Assembly: GCF_006442315.1 (NCBI RefSeq)
Contig: NZ_VFVY01000007.1
Span: 222,257 to 286,256 of the forward strand
Origin: Mesorhizobium sp. B2-3-4
GTDB taxonomy: Bacteria; Pseudomonadota; Alphaproteobacteria; Rhizobiales; Rhizobiaceae
DNA: 64,000 nt
Reading direction: 5' to 3'
Shown here: piece by piece, positions 10,342 through 18,207 of the stretch
Layout: the number at the start of each line of letters is the position of its first letter
How positions within the stretch are numbered: the first letter of the stretch is position 1
The notes under the pieces: model-generated
The model's input: only the letters and a program-made list of their open reading frames with translations
What the model was told of the DNA's origin: nothing
Databases searched by the model: none
Position numbers and translations under genes: made by a program

Positions 10342-10971
10342 ATGCGGGAAACAAACCTCGAGCTTTTTGCATCCGCCGAGCCGACCGTCGATATCGTGCC
10401 GGGCCGCAAGCTGACGGCAAGGGCGGCGGCGCTCTATGTCGCCCCGTTCGATCGTTTCGAGACGCAGGCCGTCGAGCAATTGCACCTCGGCTTCGATGGC
10501 ATCGCCGGTGATTTCCACGCCGGGCCGACGCGGCGCTCCGGGGGCCGCGAACCCTGGTATCCGCGCGGCACCGAAATGCGCAACGAACGGCAATTGTCGC
10601 TGGTCGCGGCCGATGAACTGGCGGTCGTTGCCGACCGCATGGGCCTGAAGGAAATCCGGCCGGAATGGATCGGCGCCAATCTCCTGATAGAAGGCGTGCC
10701 ATGGCTTTCGATGCTGCCTGCCGGCTCGCTGATGTTCTTCAAGGGAGGGGTGACGATCAAGGTCGAAGCGCAGAACAAGCCGTGCCGCGTTGCCGGACAG
10801 TCGATCGCAAAACATGTCCGCGCGTCGGACCATGACGCAACTGCGCTGCTCTTCCCAAAGGCGGCGAAACGTCTGCGCGGGCTGGTCGCTTGGGTCGAGA
10901 AACCTGGAATCATCAGGACCGGCGAAGAGATCTCGGTGCGCGTGCCGGAGCAGTGGATCTACAAGGCATAG
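10342..10971 (+). CDS. MOSC domain-containing protein
   Basis: A 209-residue single-domain MOSC protein, related to the C-terminal domain of molybdenum cofactor sulfurases. Conserved elements are GIAGDFHAG near residue 55, the RNERQLSLVAADEL segment, WIGANLLIEG, and the key cysteine in QNKPCRVAGQSI. These proteins are thought to handle sulfur for Mo/W cofactor enzymes, or like YiiM to reduce N-hydroxylated compounds. Which of these applies is not determined here. The frame ends at a strong hairpin shared with the convergent SDR gene. Confidence 0.88.
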   Translation: MRETNLELFASAEPTVDIVPGRKLTARAAALYVAPFDRFETQAVEQLHLGFDGIAGDFHAGPTRRSGGREPWYPRGTEMRNERQLSLVAADELAVVADRMGLKEIRPEWIGANLLIEGVPWLSMLPAGSLMFFKGGVTIKVEAQNKPCRVAGQSIAKHVRASDHDATALLFPKAAKRLRGLVAWVEKPGIIRTGEEISVRVPEQWIYKA

Positions 10972-10997
10972 CCACGCCGCCGGGGAGGCGGCGTGGC
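10971..10997. terminator. bidirectional hairpin between convergent MOSC and SDR genes
   Basis: The arms GCCACGCCGCC and GGCGGCGTGGC form a perfect 11-bp GC-rich stem with a 5-nt loop. It begins at the last base of the MOSC stop codon and ends 11 nt before the SDR stop. No long T-run follows on either strand. Confidence 0.7.
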
Positions 10998-11007
10998 AAC
11001 GGCAAGG

Positions 11008-11847
11008 TCAGCCCTTGCGGTTCTTGTTGGCGCCTTGCGCCATGACGGAGACGTGGTCCCACTTGTCCCAGGTGGCGAGGCGGTTGGCGTATTCCTGGCG
11101 GATCATCGGCAGGCCGCCGTCGCCGAAGAAGACCCTGAGCGGCGGCTCGGCCGCGTCGACGATTGCCAGCATCGCCGGGCCGGTTGCCTCGGGGTCGCCG
11201 GCGACCGAATTGGCGCGGCGCTCGGCCATCTTGGCGCGGGCGGGCGCATAGGCCTCGATCGGCTTGGAGACCTTGGCCGAGGCACTCGACCAGTCGGTGG
11301 AGAAACCGCCCGGCTCGACCAGCGTGACATGGATGCCGAACTCCGCGACCTCGATGCTGAGTGACTGGCTGAAGCCTTCCAGCGCCCATTTCGACGCATG
11401 GTAGAGACCGAGCGAGGCAAAGGCGTTGACGCCGCCGATCGACGAGATCTGGATGATGTGGCCGGAACGCTGGGCCCGCATGATCGGCAGAGCGGCCTGC
11501 GTGACCCAGAGCGCGCCGAACACATTGGTCTCGATCTGGTCGCGAGCTTCCTCTTCGCTGACTTCCTCGATGGCGCCGAAATGGCCGTAGCCGGCGTTGT
11601 TGATGACGACGTCGAGCCGGCCAAAGCGCTTGTGGGCCTCGGCGACAGCGGCATCGACCGCCTTCTTGTCGTTCACGTCGAGCTTCATGGCGGCGACGTT
11701 GTCGCCGTACTTTTCAACGAGATCGGCGAGCGTGCCGGCGTCACGGGCGGTCGCTGCGACGCGGTCGCCACGCGCCAATGCGGCCTCGGCCCAGACGCGG
11801 CCAAAGCCCTTCGACGATCCGGTGATGAACCAAACCTTTGATGTCAT
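11008..11847 (-). CDS. short-chain dehydrogenase/reductase (SDR)
   Basis: A 279-residue classical SDR oxidoreductase with a Rossmann fold. The N-terminal nucleotide-binding motif is TGSSKGFG (residues 9-16), and the adjacent basic pattern suggests NADP(H). The NNAGYG motif, the serine in QISSIGG and the catalytic YHASK are all present. The C-terminus has the EPGGFSTDW segment common in the acid/retinol-dehydrogenase-like group. The ATG at 11847 follows AGGATC. The frame extends to 11877, but the earlier residues lack a ribosome site. The substrate is unknown. Confidence 0.9.
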   Translation of the reverse strand: MTSKVWFITGSSKGFGRVWAEAALARGDRVAATARDAGTLADLVEKYGDNVAAMKLDVNDKKAVDAAVAEAHKRFGRLDVVINNAGYGHFGAIEEVSEEEARDQIETNVFGALWVTQAALPIMRAQRSGHIIQISSIGGVNAFASLGLYHASKWALEGFSQSLSIEVAEFGIHVTLVEPGGFSTDWSSASAKVSKPIEAYAPARAKMAERRANSVAGDPEATGPAMLAIVDAAEPPLRVFFGDGGLPMIRQEYANRLATWDKWDHVSVMAQGANKNRKG

Positions 11848-11980
11848 GATGTGGGATCCTTGCCCCTGCGGGCGCAATTTCTATGGAAGCGGAGGCTTCT
11901 CCGCTTTCGGGCATATACGGCCTGTCGCGCGATTTTCCAGAGGCGAGGGGAAATCTTTTTGAACAAGGCGCGCCTTCTGA

Positions 11981-12009
11981 TCCCTGATCAAGCGTTGCTT
12001 GGTCAGGGA
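11981..12009 (-). terminator. hairpin overlapping the stop of the class IV aminotransferase gene
   Basis: Arms TCCCTGATCAAGC and GCTTGGTCAGGGA pair over 13 positions (one wobble/mismatch) with a 3-nt loop. The stop codon of the aminotransferase gene lies inside the stem. There is no T-run, so intrinsic termination is plausible but unproven. Confidence 0.55.
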
Positions 12010-12965
12010 TAGTTCACCCGAGACGACCAGGCCGGGTCGTCGTGCTTTTGCCAATAGAGCGCCATCAGCCGGCTGGTGACAGGTCCGACCTTGCCGTCGG
12101 CGACGCCAGCGCCGTCGATCCTCGTCACCGGCATGATGCCGCCGGCGGTCGAGGTGATGAAGACCTCGTCGGCTGCCTTGAGCGATGCCACGCTGACGTC
12201 GGCGGCCTTCGCGGTGAGCCCTTCCTCGCCACAGAGGTCAAAAACGGTGCGGCGGGTGATGCCTGGCAGCACGCCAATGGCCGGTGTCGACAGTTCGCCA
12301 TTCCTCACGGCGAAGACGTTGAAGCCCGGGCCTTCGGCGACGTTGCCGTTGAAATCGAGAATGAGCGCGGTCTCGGCGCCACGGTCATAGGCATCGTAGA
12401 GGCCGCGCACGAGATCGAGCCAATGATAGTTCTTGATGGCCGGATCGATCGAGGCGGGCGGAATGCGCACCTTGTCGCTGATGGCCAGGCGCAGGCCGCG
12501 CTGCAATTGTTCGGTATTGGCGACCGAGCCGAACGGCACGGCGAATGCCATGAAGCGGTTGATCGCCTGGCGCGGGTCGCGGCTGAAGGTCGGCGAAGCG
12601 CCGCGCGTGCACAGCATTTCGACATAGGCCGCGCGATGTCCCGACAGTGCGACACAATTGTGCAGGATCTCTGTAACGCCGTCGCGATCGAAGGGGATCG
12701 TCATGCGCAGCTTTTCCAGTCCGGCGAAAAACCGGTCGAGATGCAGATCGAGGCGGAAGAAGCTGCCGTTCCAGACATGCACCGTGTCATAGGTGGCGTC
12801 GGAATGCAGAAAGCCCCAGTCCAGCACCGAGACCTTGGCTTGCGACATCGGCAGATACTGGCCGTCGAGGAAAGCAATGCCGGCGGGGTAGGAATGCGGG
12901 TCGACATGGCGGTCGCCGACCAAGGGCAGTTGCGTCGCATCCCGCATCTTCGTCGTCGGGCTCAT
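12003..12965 (-). CDS. class IV PLP-dependent aminotransferase (D-amino-acid/branched-chain type)
   Basis: A 320-residue fold-type IV aminotransferase. The Schiff-base lysine is Lys178 in AIKNYHWLDLV. The phosphate- and substrate-binding segments EGPGFNVFAV, GVLPGITRRTV and TSTAGGIMPVTRIDG are all in place. The arrangement suits D-alanine transaminase or a related enzyme, but branched-chain aminotransferases and aminodeoxychorismate lyase share the fold. It is somewhat longer than typical DAAT (about 285) because of an N-terminal extension of roughly 25 residues. The start ATG 12965 is supported by AGGAG at 5-6 nt. Confidence 0.85.
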   Translation of the reverse strand: MSPTTKMRDATQLPLVGDRHVDPHSYPAGIAFLDGQYLPMSQAKVSVLDWGFLHSDATYDTVHVWNGSFFRLDLHLDRFFAGLEKLRMTIPFDRDGVTEILHNCVALSGHRAAYVEMLCTRGASPTFSRDPRQAINRFMAFAVPFGSVANTEQLQRGLRLAISDKVRIPPASIDPAIKNYHWLDLVRGLYDAYDRGAETALILDFNGNVAEGPGFNVFAVRNGELSTPAIGVLPGITRRTVFDLCGEEGLTAKAADVSVASLKAADEVFITSTAGGIMPVTRIDGAGVADGKVGPVTSRLMALYWQKHDDPAWSSRVNYP

Positions 12966-13122
12966 AAGGGCTCCTGTCGCACAAGGCGGACCAACAGCCT
13001 ATCGGTCCGGCGGGGAGCGCATAGGGCCAGCCGCCCGGCGCAGTTCGTCCTCGGTCACGATCTGGCCGATACATCGAATTAGAATTGTCTTATAGTCCGG
13101 TGGCTTGTTGCGGGAGGGGGAT

Positions 13123-13632
13123 ATGAGCAGGTTTGGAGCCGCGATCGCGATCACGATGATCTTTGCCGCCACGGGCGAAGCCAGCGCCCAGTGCACCAGG
13201 CAAGGCGAGGAGCTTTGCCAACGCGGCCAGACCTATCGCTGCGAAAAGACCGGCAGCGAGCTGACACCAATCTTCCAGAACCTGCCTTGCGGCGTGAACG
13301 TGCCCGCGACGTCCTTCAACGGCACCTGGACCGGCAACGGCCATCAGAGCCCGCAGGGCGATGCCGGCGCCGACTGGTCGATCACCATGACGATCGGCGA
13401 TGGCAGCGCCTCGATCGACTATCCGTCGCTCGGCTGCGGCGGATCGCTGTCGCAGACATCCAGGGACGACATGTCGGCTGAATTCCACGAAAGCATCACC
13501 TACGGCCAGGACAAGTGCATCGACGGCGGCGACATCACCGTCAGGTTCTACAAGGGGAACCTGTCCTGGACCTGGGTCGGCCAGGCCGACGGCCAGCCCT
13601 ACAATGCGATCGCCGTGTTGACGCGGCAATAG
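13123..13632 (+). CDS. secreted hypothetical protein, cysteine-containing
   Basis: A 169-residue protein with a Sec signal peptide (MSRFGAAIAITMIFAATG, cleavage likely after ASA). The mature N-terminus has several cysteines (QCTRQGEELCQRGQTYRCEK...LPCG) like a small disulphide-rich module. A second part has a FNGTWTGNG...WSITMTI...IDYPSLGCGG pattern, typical of small beta-rich periplasmic domains of unknown role. ATG 13123 follows GGGAGGGGG. No family name can be given with confidence. Confidence 0.7.
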   Translation: MSRFGAAIAITMIFAATGEASAQCTRQGEELCQRGQTYRCEKTGSELTPIFQNLPCGVNVPATSFNGTWTGNGHQSPQGDAGADWSITMTIGDGSASIDYPSLGCGGSLSQTSRDDMSAEFHESITYGQDKCIDGGDITVRFYKGNLSWTWVGQADGQPYNAIAVLTRQ

Positions 13633-13643
13633 CGCCCCGGGCC

Positions 13644-13958
13644 TCAATCCTCCTCGTCATCGGCGTCGAGCAGGCGAGTGGCGCGCCAGCGCGTCAGCAC
13701 GATGTTGGTCTGCTCGATGACGAAGAAGCGGGCGGAGTCGCGATCATAGCCCTCGGCCAGCAGCTTTTCGTAGTCGGTGTGCATATGACGGATATGCGCG
13801 ATCGTCGCCAGCCACACCGCGATCGTCGGTGGCAAGGTCTTCATATGCACCGAGCCGGCATCGGCCCGGATCTTCTCCATGTCGGCATAGGGCGCCAGCG
13901 GCAGGAGTGCCGTCAGCGCCTTGGCGATGGCCCGGCGGCGGCCGGTTGGCGCGCTCAT
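13644..13958 (-). CDS. DUF2293 domain-containing protein
   Basis: A 104-residue protein whose central part (PPTIAVWLATIAHIRHMHTDY, then EGYDRDSARFFV) resembles the DUF2293 family common in Rhizobiales. No biochemical function is known for the family. Its start overlaps the stop of trmO by 4 nt (ATGA), so the two genes are translationally coupled. That link to a tRNA-modification gene is the only functional hint. Confidence 0.75.
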   Translation of the reverse strand: MSAPTGRRRAIAKALTALLPLAPYADMEKIRADAGSVHMKTLPPTIAVWLATIAHIRHMHTDYEKLLAEGYDRDSARFFVIEQTNIVLTRWRATRLLDADDEED

Positions 13959-14503
13959 CTTTCCTCGCGCCCTTCGACGGTTGCCTCCGGTATCGCGTCC
14001 GTCGAGGCGAAGTAGGGCTTGATGTCGATGACCGGCGTGCCGTCGAGCACGTCGATGGCGTCCAGATCGATGCGGCCGGCGCCGATGTCGAGCGTGACCA
14101 GCTTTGCCACATGCAGGCCGACCGGGTTCGGACGGGCAGGGGAGCGCAGCCCGAATACGCCTTTGGCTTCAGCCGCATGGCGGGGGTTTTGCACAATCAG
14201 ATTCCGCGGCGCGTGGTGCAGCCAGGACAGGATGACGACATGGCTGGCGCGCTCTAGTCCGCGCAGGCCGTCACGATAGGGTGCATCGATGGTCAGCACT
14301 GCGCGCTGGCCGGTCTCGCGCGCCGCGCGCATGTTCTTGGGGCAGCTTTCGCGGGTGATCCAAGGTGAGGCGATGCGGCCGATGAAGACGATGCCGCCAT
14401 CGGGCGGCATCGTCGCCGGATCCTGGTCCAGTCTCCGCTCGCCTTCGCGTGCCTCGAACCTCTCACGCGTTTGGGTCATCGGCCGATCTTCTTTTCGATG
14501 CAT
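13955..14503 (-). CDS. trmO: tRNA (N6-threonylcarbamoyladenosine37-N6)-methyltransferase TrmO
   Basis: Adds a methyl group to t6A37 of certain tRNAs, using SAM, in the cytoplasm. The 182-residue protein has the TrmO/TsaA (YaeB N-terminal) fold signatures: IGRIASPW near residue 42, the DGLRGLERASHVVILSWLH segment, GVFGLRSPARPNPVGLHVAKL and the C-terminal LDGTPVIDIKPY. It consists of the catalytic domain only and lacks the C-terminal domain found in enterobacterial YaeB. Start ATG 14503 has GAGG upstream; ATG 14479 is an in-frame alternative that removes eight residues. Confidence 0.9.
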   Translation of the reverse strand: MHRKEDRPMTQTRERFEAREGERRLDQDPATMPPDGGIVFIGRIASPWITRESCPKNMRAARETGQRAVLTIDAPYRDGLRGLERASHVVILSWLHHAPRNLIVQNPRHAAEAKGVFGLRSPARPNPVGLHVAKLVTLDIGAGRIDLDAIDVLDGTPVIDIKPYFASTDAIPEATVEGREER

Positions 14504-14613
14504 GTCATTGGCCTCAGACCGCTACACGTTTTTGGACGGCATGCACCGAAAAATCACGCATGCGGCATTTTCTTGTCCGGAAGCGACATAGCGCTTGCAT
14601 CGTTTTGAAAATC

Positions 14614-14635
14614 GACATAAACATATGTTTATATC
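14614..14635. promoter_or_regulatory. palindromic operator, probable site of the downstream ArsR-type regulator
   Basis: The core ATAAACATATGTTTAT at 14617-14632 is a perfect 16-bp palindrome. The extended 22 bp (14614-14635) keep symmetry at all but one base pair. It lies 53 bp before the start of the ArsR-methyltransferase gene and between it and divergent trmO. It is strikingly AT-rich in a GC-rich genome. ArsR-family proteins bind such symmetric AT-rich sites as dimers. Autoregulation of the regulator-metF operon is inferred. Confidence 0.7.
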
Positions 14636-14687
14636 TTTTTCAACGTTAGTGCGTTGAATGTGAATGCACTGAAAAGAGAATACGCCG

Positions 14688-15710
14688 ATGCACGTCTCGC
14701 TCGACACCATGGTGGACACATTGAAGGCAGCGGCAGAATCCAGCCGGCTGCGCATACTGGCGCTGCTGTCGCGCGGCGACCTCACAGTGTCCGACCTTAC
14801 CGAAATTCTAGGTCAGTCGCAGCCACGCGTTTCCCGGCACCTGAAGCTGCTGCTCGAGGCGGGGCTGATCGGCCGCTACCAGGAAGGGTCGTGGGCCTTC
14901 TTTCGCTTGTCCGACGCCGATTCGGCGCGCGATTTCGTGCTGCGGCTGGTGGCCGGCATCCGTGACGCCGATCCGCAGGTCGAGCGTGACCTCGAGCGGT
15001 TGGCCTCGGTCAAGCGCAAGCGCCAGGATCGCGCCACCGAGTATTTTTCGCAGAATGCCGCAAGCTGGGACCATATCCGGTCGCTGCATGTGCCTGACCG
15101 CGCCGTGGAGGCCGCGATGCTGAAGCTGGTCGGCAAGCGGCCGTTCCAGTCCATGCTCGACCTCGGCACCGGTACCGGGCGGCTGCTCGAAATCTTCTCG
15201 CCGCTCTACCGGCGCGGCATCGGCATCGACATGTCGCGCGAGATGCTGACCGTGGCGCGCGCCAATCTCGACAAGGCCGGCGTTTCGAACGCGCAGGTGC
15301 GGCAGGGCGATATCTTCTCACCGCCGGTCGAGCGCGATGCCTTCGATCTCGTCACCATCCACCAGGTGTTGCATTATCTCGACGACCCAGCCCGCGCGAT
15401 CCACGAGGCGGCGCGGCTGCTGCGCCCGGCGGGCCGTCTGGTCATCGTCGATTTCGCGCCGCACGCGCTGGAATTCCTGCGCGACCAGCACGCGCATATG
15501 CGGCTTGGCTTTTCCGACCGGCAGATAGGGGAGTGGTTCGCCGAAGCCGGCCTCGATCTCGAGGATGCCCAGGAGTTCGAACCGCGCGGTGGCAACGAGG
15601 CCAGGCTGACCGTCAAGCTTTGGCTTGGCCGCGACCGGCGCCTTTTGATCGCCGATCCCGCCAATGCCAGCCAGCAGACCAGAGTGAGCTCGATAGGGGA
15701 AATCGCCTGA
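14688..15710 (+). CDS. ArsR-family HTH regulator fused to a SAM methyltransferase domain (SahR-like)
   Basis: A 340-residue two-domain protein. Residues about 5-100 are an ArsR winged helix (SSRLRILALLSRGDLTVSDL, then GQSQPRVSRHLKLLLEAGLI) without an obvious metal-binding CxC motif. Residues about 140-310 are a class I methyltransferase fold with motif I LDLGTGTGRLLE and the VTIHQVLHYLDDP segment. This architecture, placed directly in front of metF, matches the S-adenosylhomocysteine-responsive regulator SahR described in Proteobacteria. The methyltransferase-like domain would then be the ligand sensor. Stop and metF start overlap (ATGA), so both are cotranslated. The methyltransferase domain could instead still be catalytic. 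Confidence 0.85.
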   Translation: MHVSLDTMVDTLKAAAESSRLRILALLSRGDLTVSDLTEILGQSQPRVSRHLKLLLEAGLIGRYQEGSWAFFRLSDADSARDFVLRLVAGIRDADPQVERDLERLASVKRKRQDRATEYFSQNAASWDHIRSLHVPDRAVEAAMLKLVGKRPFQSMLDLGTGTGRLLEIFSPLYRRGIGIDMSREMLTVARANLDKAGVSNAQVRQGDIFSPPVERDAFDLVTIHQVLHYLDDPARAIHEAARLLRPAGRLVIVDFAPHALEFLRDQHAHMRLGFSDRQIGEWFAEAGLDLEDAQEFEPRGGNEARLTVKLWLGRDRRLLIADPANASQQTRVSSIGEIA

Positions 15711-16627
15711 TGAACCAGTTTCGTTTTTCCCGCCGTCCCGACATTGGCGACAAGGTCCGGGTCTCGTTCGAATTCTTCCCGCCGAAGACCGACGAGATGG
15801 AGGCAAGGCTGTGGGACACGGTCACAAGGCTGGAGCCGCTGCAGCCCAAATTCGTCTCGGTGACCTATGGCGCGGGCGGTTCGACGCGTGAGCGCACGGC
15901 GCGCACAATCGGCCGCATGCTGAAGGAGACCAGTCTGACGCCGGCCGCGCATATGACCTGTGTCGACGCCGCCCGCCATCAGGTCGATGCCGTGATCCGG
16001 GAATTCACCGACATGGGCGTCAAGCGCTTCGTCGCCTTGCGCGGCGATCCGGCAGCAGGCGTCGGTACCGCCTATCGGCCGCATCCGGACGGCTACGCCA
16101 ACGGCGCGGAGCTGGTGGGCGCGCTGAAGGGCGCCGGCGATTTCGACATTTCGGTTTCGGCCTATCCTGAAAAGCATCCGGAAAGTCCCGATTTCGCCAC
16201 CGACATCGACATGCTGAAGCGCAAGGTCGACAATGGCGCGACGCGGGCGATCACCCAGTTCTTTTTCGACAATGATCTTTACGAGCGCTACGTCGAGCGC
16301 GCGCGCCGCGCCGGCATCTACATCCCGATCGTTCCCGGCATCCTGCCGGTACACAATTTCACCCAGGTCGCCAATTTCTCGGCGCGCTGCGGTGCGCTGG
16401 TGCCGGCGTGGCTGGCGGAGCGTTTCGACGGCCTGCAGAACGATCCGCAGACGCATGCGCTGGTGGCATCCGCCGTGGCGGCCGAACAGGTGCTGGACCT
16501 GGTCGAGCGCGGCGTTGGCGATTTTCACTTCTATACGATGAACCGGGCCGATCTCGTCTTCGCCGTCTGCCACATGATCGGCATCCGCTCGCATGAGGCG
16601 GAGGCGGCCGGGTCAGCGGCCGCGTAA
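15710..16627 (+). CDS. metF: 5,10-methylenetetrahydrofolate reductase
   Basis: Reduces methylene-THF to 5-methyl-THF with FAD and NAD(P)H, supplying the methyl group for methionine synthesis. The 305-residue protein has the expected SFEFFPPKT motif near residue 20, VSVTYGAGGSTRERT, the HMTCVDA strand, VKRFVALRGDPA and the FFFDNDLYERYV segment. Length fits bacterial MetF. ATG 15710 overlaps the stop of the ArsR-type regulator. A strong hairpin terminator ends the two-gene operon. Confidence 0.96.
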   Translation: MNQFRFSRRPDIGDKVRVSFEFFPPKTDEMEARLWDTVTRLEPLQPKFVSVTYGAGGSTRERTARTIGRMLKETSLTPAAHMTCVDAARHQVDAVIREFTDMGVKRFVALRGDPAAGVGTAYRPHPDGYANGAELVGALKGAGDFDISVSAYPEKHPESPDFATDIDMLKRKVDNGATRAITQFFFDNDLYERYVERARRAGIYIPIVPGILPVHNFTQVANFSARCGALVPAWLAERFDGLQNDPQTHALVASAVAAEQVLDLVERGVGDFHFYTMNRADLVFAVCHMIGIRSHEAEAAGSAAA

Positions 16628-16643
16628 GACACGGCGAACAGCA

Positions 16644-16669
16644 AAAGGCCGGGTAAAAACCCGGCCTTT
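16644..16669 (+). terminator. terminator of the regulator-metF operon
   Basis: AAAGGCCGGGT and ACCCGGCCTTT form a perfect 11-bp stem around an AAAA loop, starting 17 nt after the metF stop. The stem's own A/T ends provide a short T-run, and the symmetry lets it act on both strands. Confidence 0.8.
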
Positions 16670-16716
16670 CGAATTGGTTGGACTATTTGGTGCTGGTCTT
16701 CCCCGTCTTGGCGGGT

Positions 16717-16803
16717 TCAGGGAAGGACGCCCATAATGAGGGCGCCGATGAAAGCAAACGCAGCACAAATCATCAATGCGTTGATTGGCCTCGTAAGTCC
16801 CAT
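16717..16803 (-). CDS. 28-residue single-helix membrane peptide
   Basis: A very short frame encodes 28 residues beginning MGLTRPINALMICAAF and ending FIGALIMGVLP. From about residue 8 to the end it is one continuous hydrophobic helix, with a single Arg near the N-terminus. A perfect AGGAGG at 16811-16816 stands 7 nt before the ATG, the best ribosome site seen in the window. I believe similar peptides occur in other rhizobia, but this is from memory and unchecked. The function is unknown. Regulatory membrane peptides and type I toxins are comparable in size. Confidence 0.65.
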   Translation of the reverse strand: MGLTRPINALMICAAFAFIGALIMGVLP

Positions 16804-17019
16804 GACATAGCCTCCTCTTAAAGAGCTATGCCCTGGAGTCTAGGTCCATTTGTGCCACAGGCAAGCGGAAAATGTGCTGCATTGCGACGTGATTGTGGAT
16901 TTTGCGACCCCGGTTTCGCCGTTAGCCGTTGAAACTCCTTGGCAAAAACCCGCTTCGCACCTGTGAATAAATTGTGGCGGGATGGTGTCGCCGGCGTGTC
17001 ATGACAGCGCTACCGCCGT

Positions 17020-17039
17020 GAAAGTCGCATTCGACTTTC
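17020..17039 (-). terminator. hairpin downstream of the EamA transporter gene
   Basis: GAAAGTCG and CGACTTTC pair with a 4-nt loop, 30 nt beyond the stop of the leftward EamA gene. A degenerate related hairpin (GAAAGCCGC...GAATTTC) adjoins it. The rest of the 16.63-17.07 kb gap, apart from the metF terminator and the small peptide, shows nothing I can name. Confidence 0.45.
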
Positions 17040-17068
17040 GCGTTGAAAGCCGCATTTCGAATTTCACG

Positions 17069-17998
17069 TCACGCCTCGCTCTGACGGCGTGCGAACATCC
17101 GCCCGTCGATGGTCACCAGGCCTAGGGCGATCAGCACCACGCCGCCGATCTCGAACAGTTCCAGCCGCTCGCCGAGGAACAGGAAGCCGAGCAGCATGGC
17201 GCTGGCCGGCACGACCAGCGTGACCAGCGAGGCGTTGGTGGCGCCGGCCGAGGCAACGAGGTTGAAGTAGAGGATGTAGGCGAAGGCGGTGGACAGAAGC
17301 GCCAGCGCCAGCACGGCCGCCCACACCGGCGGCGAGGCGGAGAACAGGCCGGCCGGGCCGTGGGTCAAGAGCACGACCGGGATCATGATGATGGTCGAGG
17401 CCGTCAGTTGTCCGGTGGCGACGACCGGCGAGGGCACGCCCTTGAAGCGGCGGGCAACCATCAGCGCAATGCCATAGGACAGCGAGGCGCCGATCAGCGC
17501 GAATTTGGCCCAGACCGGACCGCCGAGCCCGGCAAGCAAGCCGGGGCCGATCATGACGGCCGTGCCGGCGACGCCGAGCGCTATGCCGGCGAGCTTGTTC
17601 CATGACAGCTTTTCGTCCGACGTCAGCGCATTGGCCAGGATCAGGGTCCAGAATGGCGTCGTGGCATTGAGCACGGAGGCGACGCCGGCACCCAACTGCG
17701 TCTGGCCGGCGAAGATCAGCGAGAAGGGGACGACATTGTTGGTGAAGGCCAGCAGGAAGAACAGGCCGGCATGCGGCAAGGCGAGGCGGAAGGACGGGCC
17801 GCGCAGGCCGAGATAGAGCTGCAGCGCGATCGCGGCAATGGCGACGCGAAACAGCACCAGGACCAGCGGGTGAAGTTCCCCCACCGCGATGAGGGCGAAG
17901 AAGAACGAGCCGCCCCAGATCGCGCCGAGCAGCAGCAATTGGCCCCAGTCGGTGAGCGTCATCGGCCCGCGCGGTGCGGATGTCGTGGCTATCGCCAT
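17069..17998 (-). CDS. EamA/DMT-family transporter
   Basis: A 309-residue inner-membrane protein with about ten hydrophobic segments in two EamA repeats. The first repeat starts WGQLLLLGAIWGGSFFF and includes RVAIAAIAL and FTNNVVPFSLIFAGQT. The second includes GASLSYGIALMVARR and LVVPASAMLLGFLFLGE. Members export amino acids, nucleosides or drugs; the substrate is unknown here. ATG 17998 is chosen because GGGGGAGGAC lies just upstream. The frame is open 48 codons further, but that part is compositionally unlike the protein. It is divergent from the PLP decarboxylase gene, so amine or amino-acid export is possible. Confidence 0.87.
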   Translation of the reverse strand: MAIATTSAPRGPMTLTDWGQLLLLGAIWGGSFFFALIAVGELHPLVLVLFRVAIAAIALQLYLGLRGPSFRLALPHAGLFFLLAFTNNVVPFSLIFAGQTQLGAGVASVLNATTPFWTLILANALTSDEKLSWNKLAGIALGVAGTAVMIGPGLLAGLGGPVWAKFALIGASLSYGIALMVARRFKGVPSPVVATGQLTASTIIMIPVVLLTHGPAGLFSASPPVWAAVLALALLSTAFAYILYFNLVASAGATNASLVTLVVPASAMLLGFLFLGERLELFEIGGVVLIALGLVTIDGRMFARRQSEA

Positions 17999-18108
17999 GT
18001 GTCGTCCTCCCCCAGACGGCCTGAATGCCAGCCAGTCGGACACAAGGCATATCGGTTCCGGCGACAAGGGCCACCCGAAACCTGATCGCTGGCAGGCGAT
18101 GCTGCCGG

Positions 18109-18169
18109 AAGCTAGCGCCGCTGCGTCATGTGCACGAGACACAGAATTGTTTTCATTAGCCGCTAGCTT
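18109..18169. promoter_or_regulatory. inverted repeat in the EamA/decarboxylase divergent region
   Basis: AAGCTAGCG at 18109-18117 is repeated in inverse as CGCTAGCTT at 18161-18169, with 43 nt between. The right arm ends 38 nt before the decarboxylase ATG. It could be a bipartite operator or the closing stem of a leader RNA. No known riboswitch core was recognised inside. Confidence 0.35.
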
Positions 18170-18207
18170 GGATTAATTGTGCGCAGGCTGAAGTCGAGGA
18201 TTCGTCC

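Noticed and set aside
14504..14687. SAM riboswitch before the regulator-metF operon
   Set aside because: No SAM-II or SAM/SAH riboswitch core was recognisable; the palindrome fits a protein operator better.
17999..18207. speF-type leader RNA before the decarboxylase
   Set aside because: The gap is too short for the known element and no characteristic core was seen.
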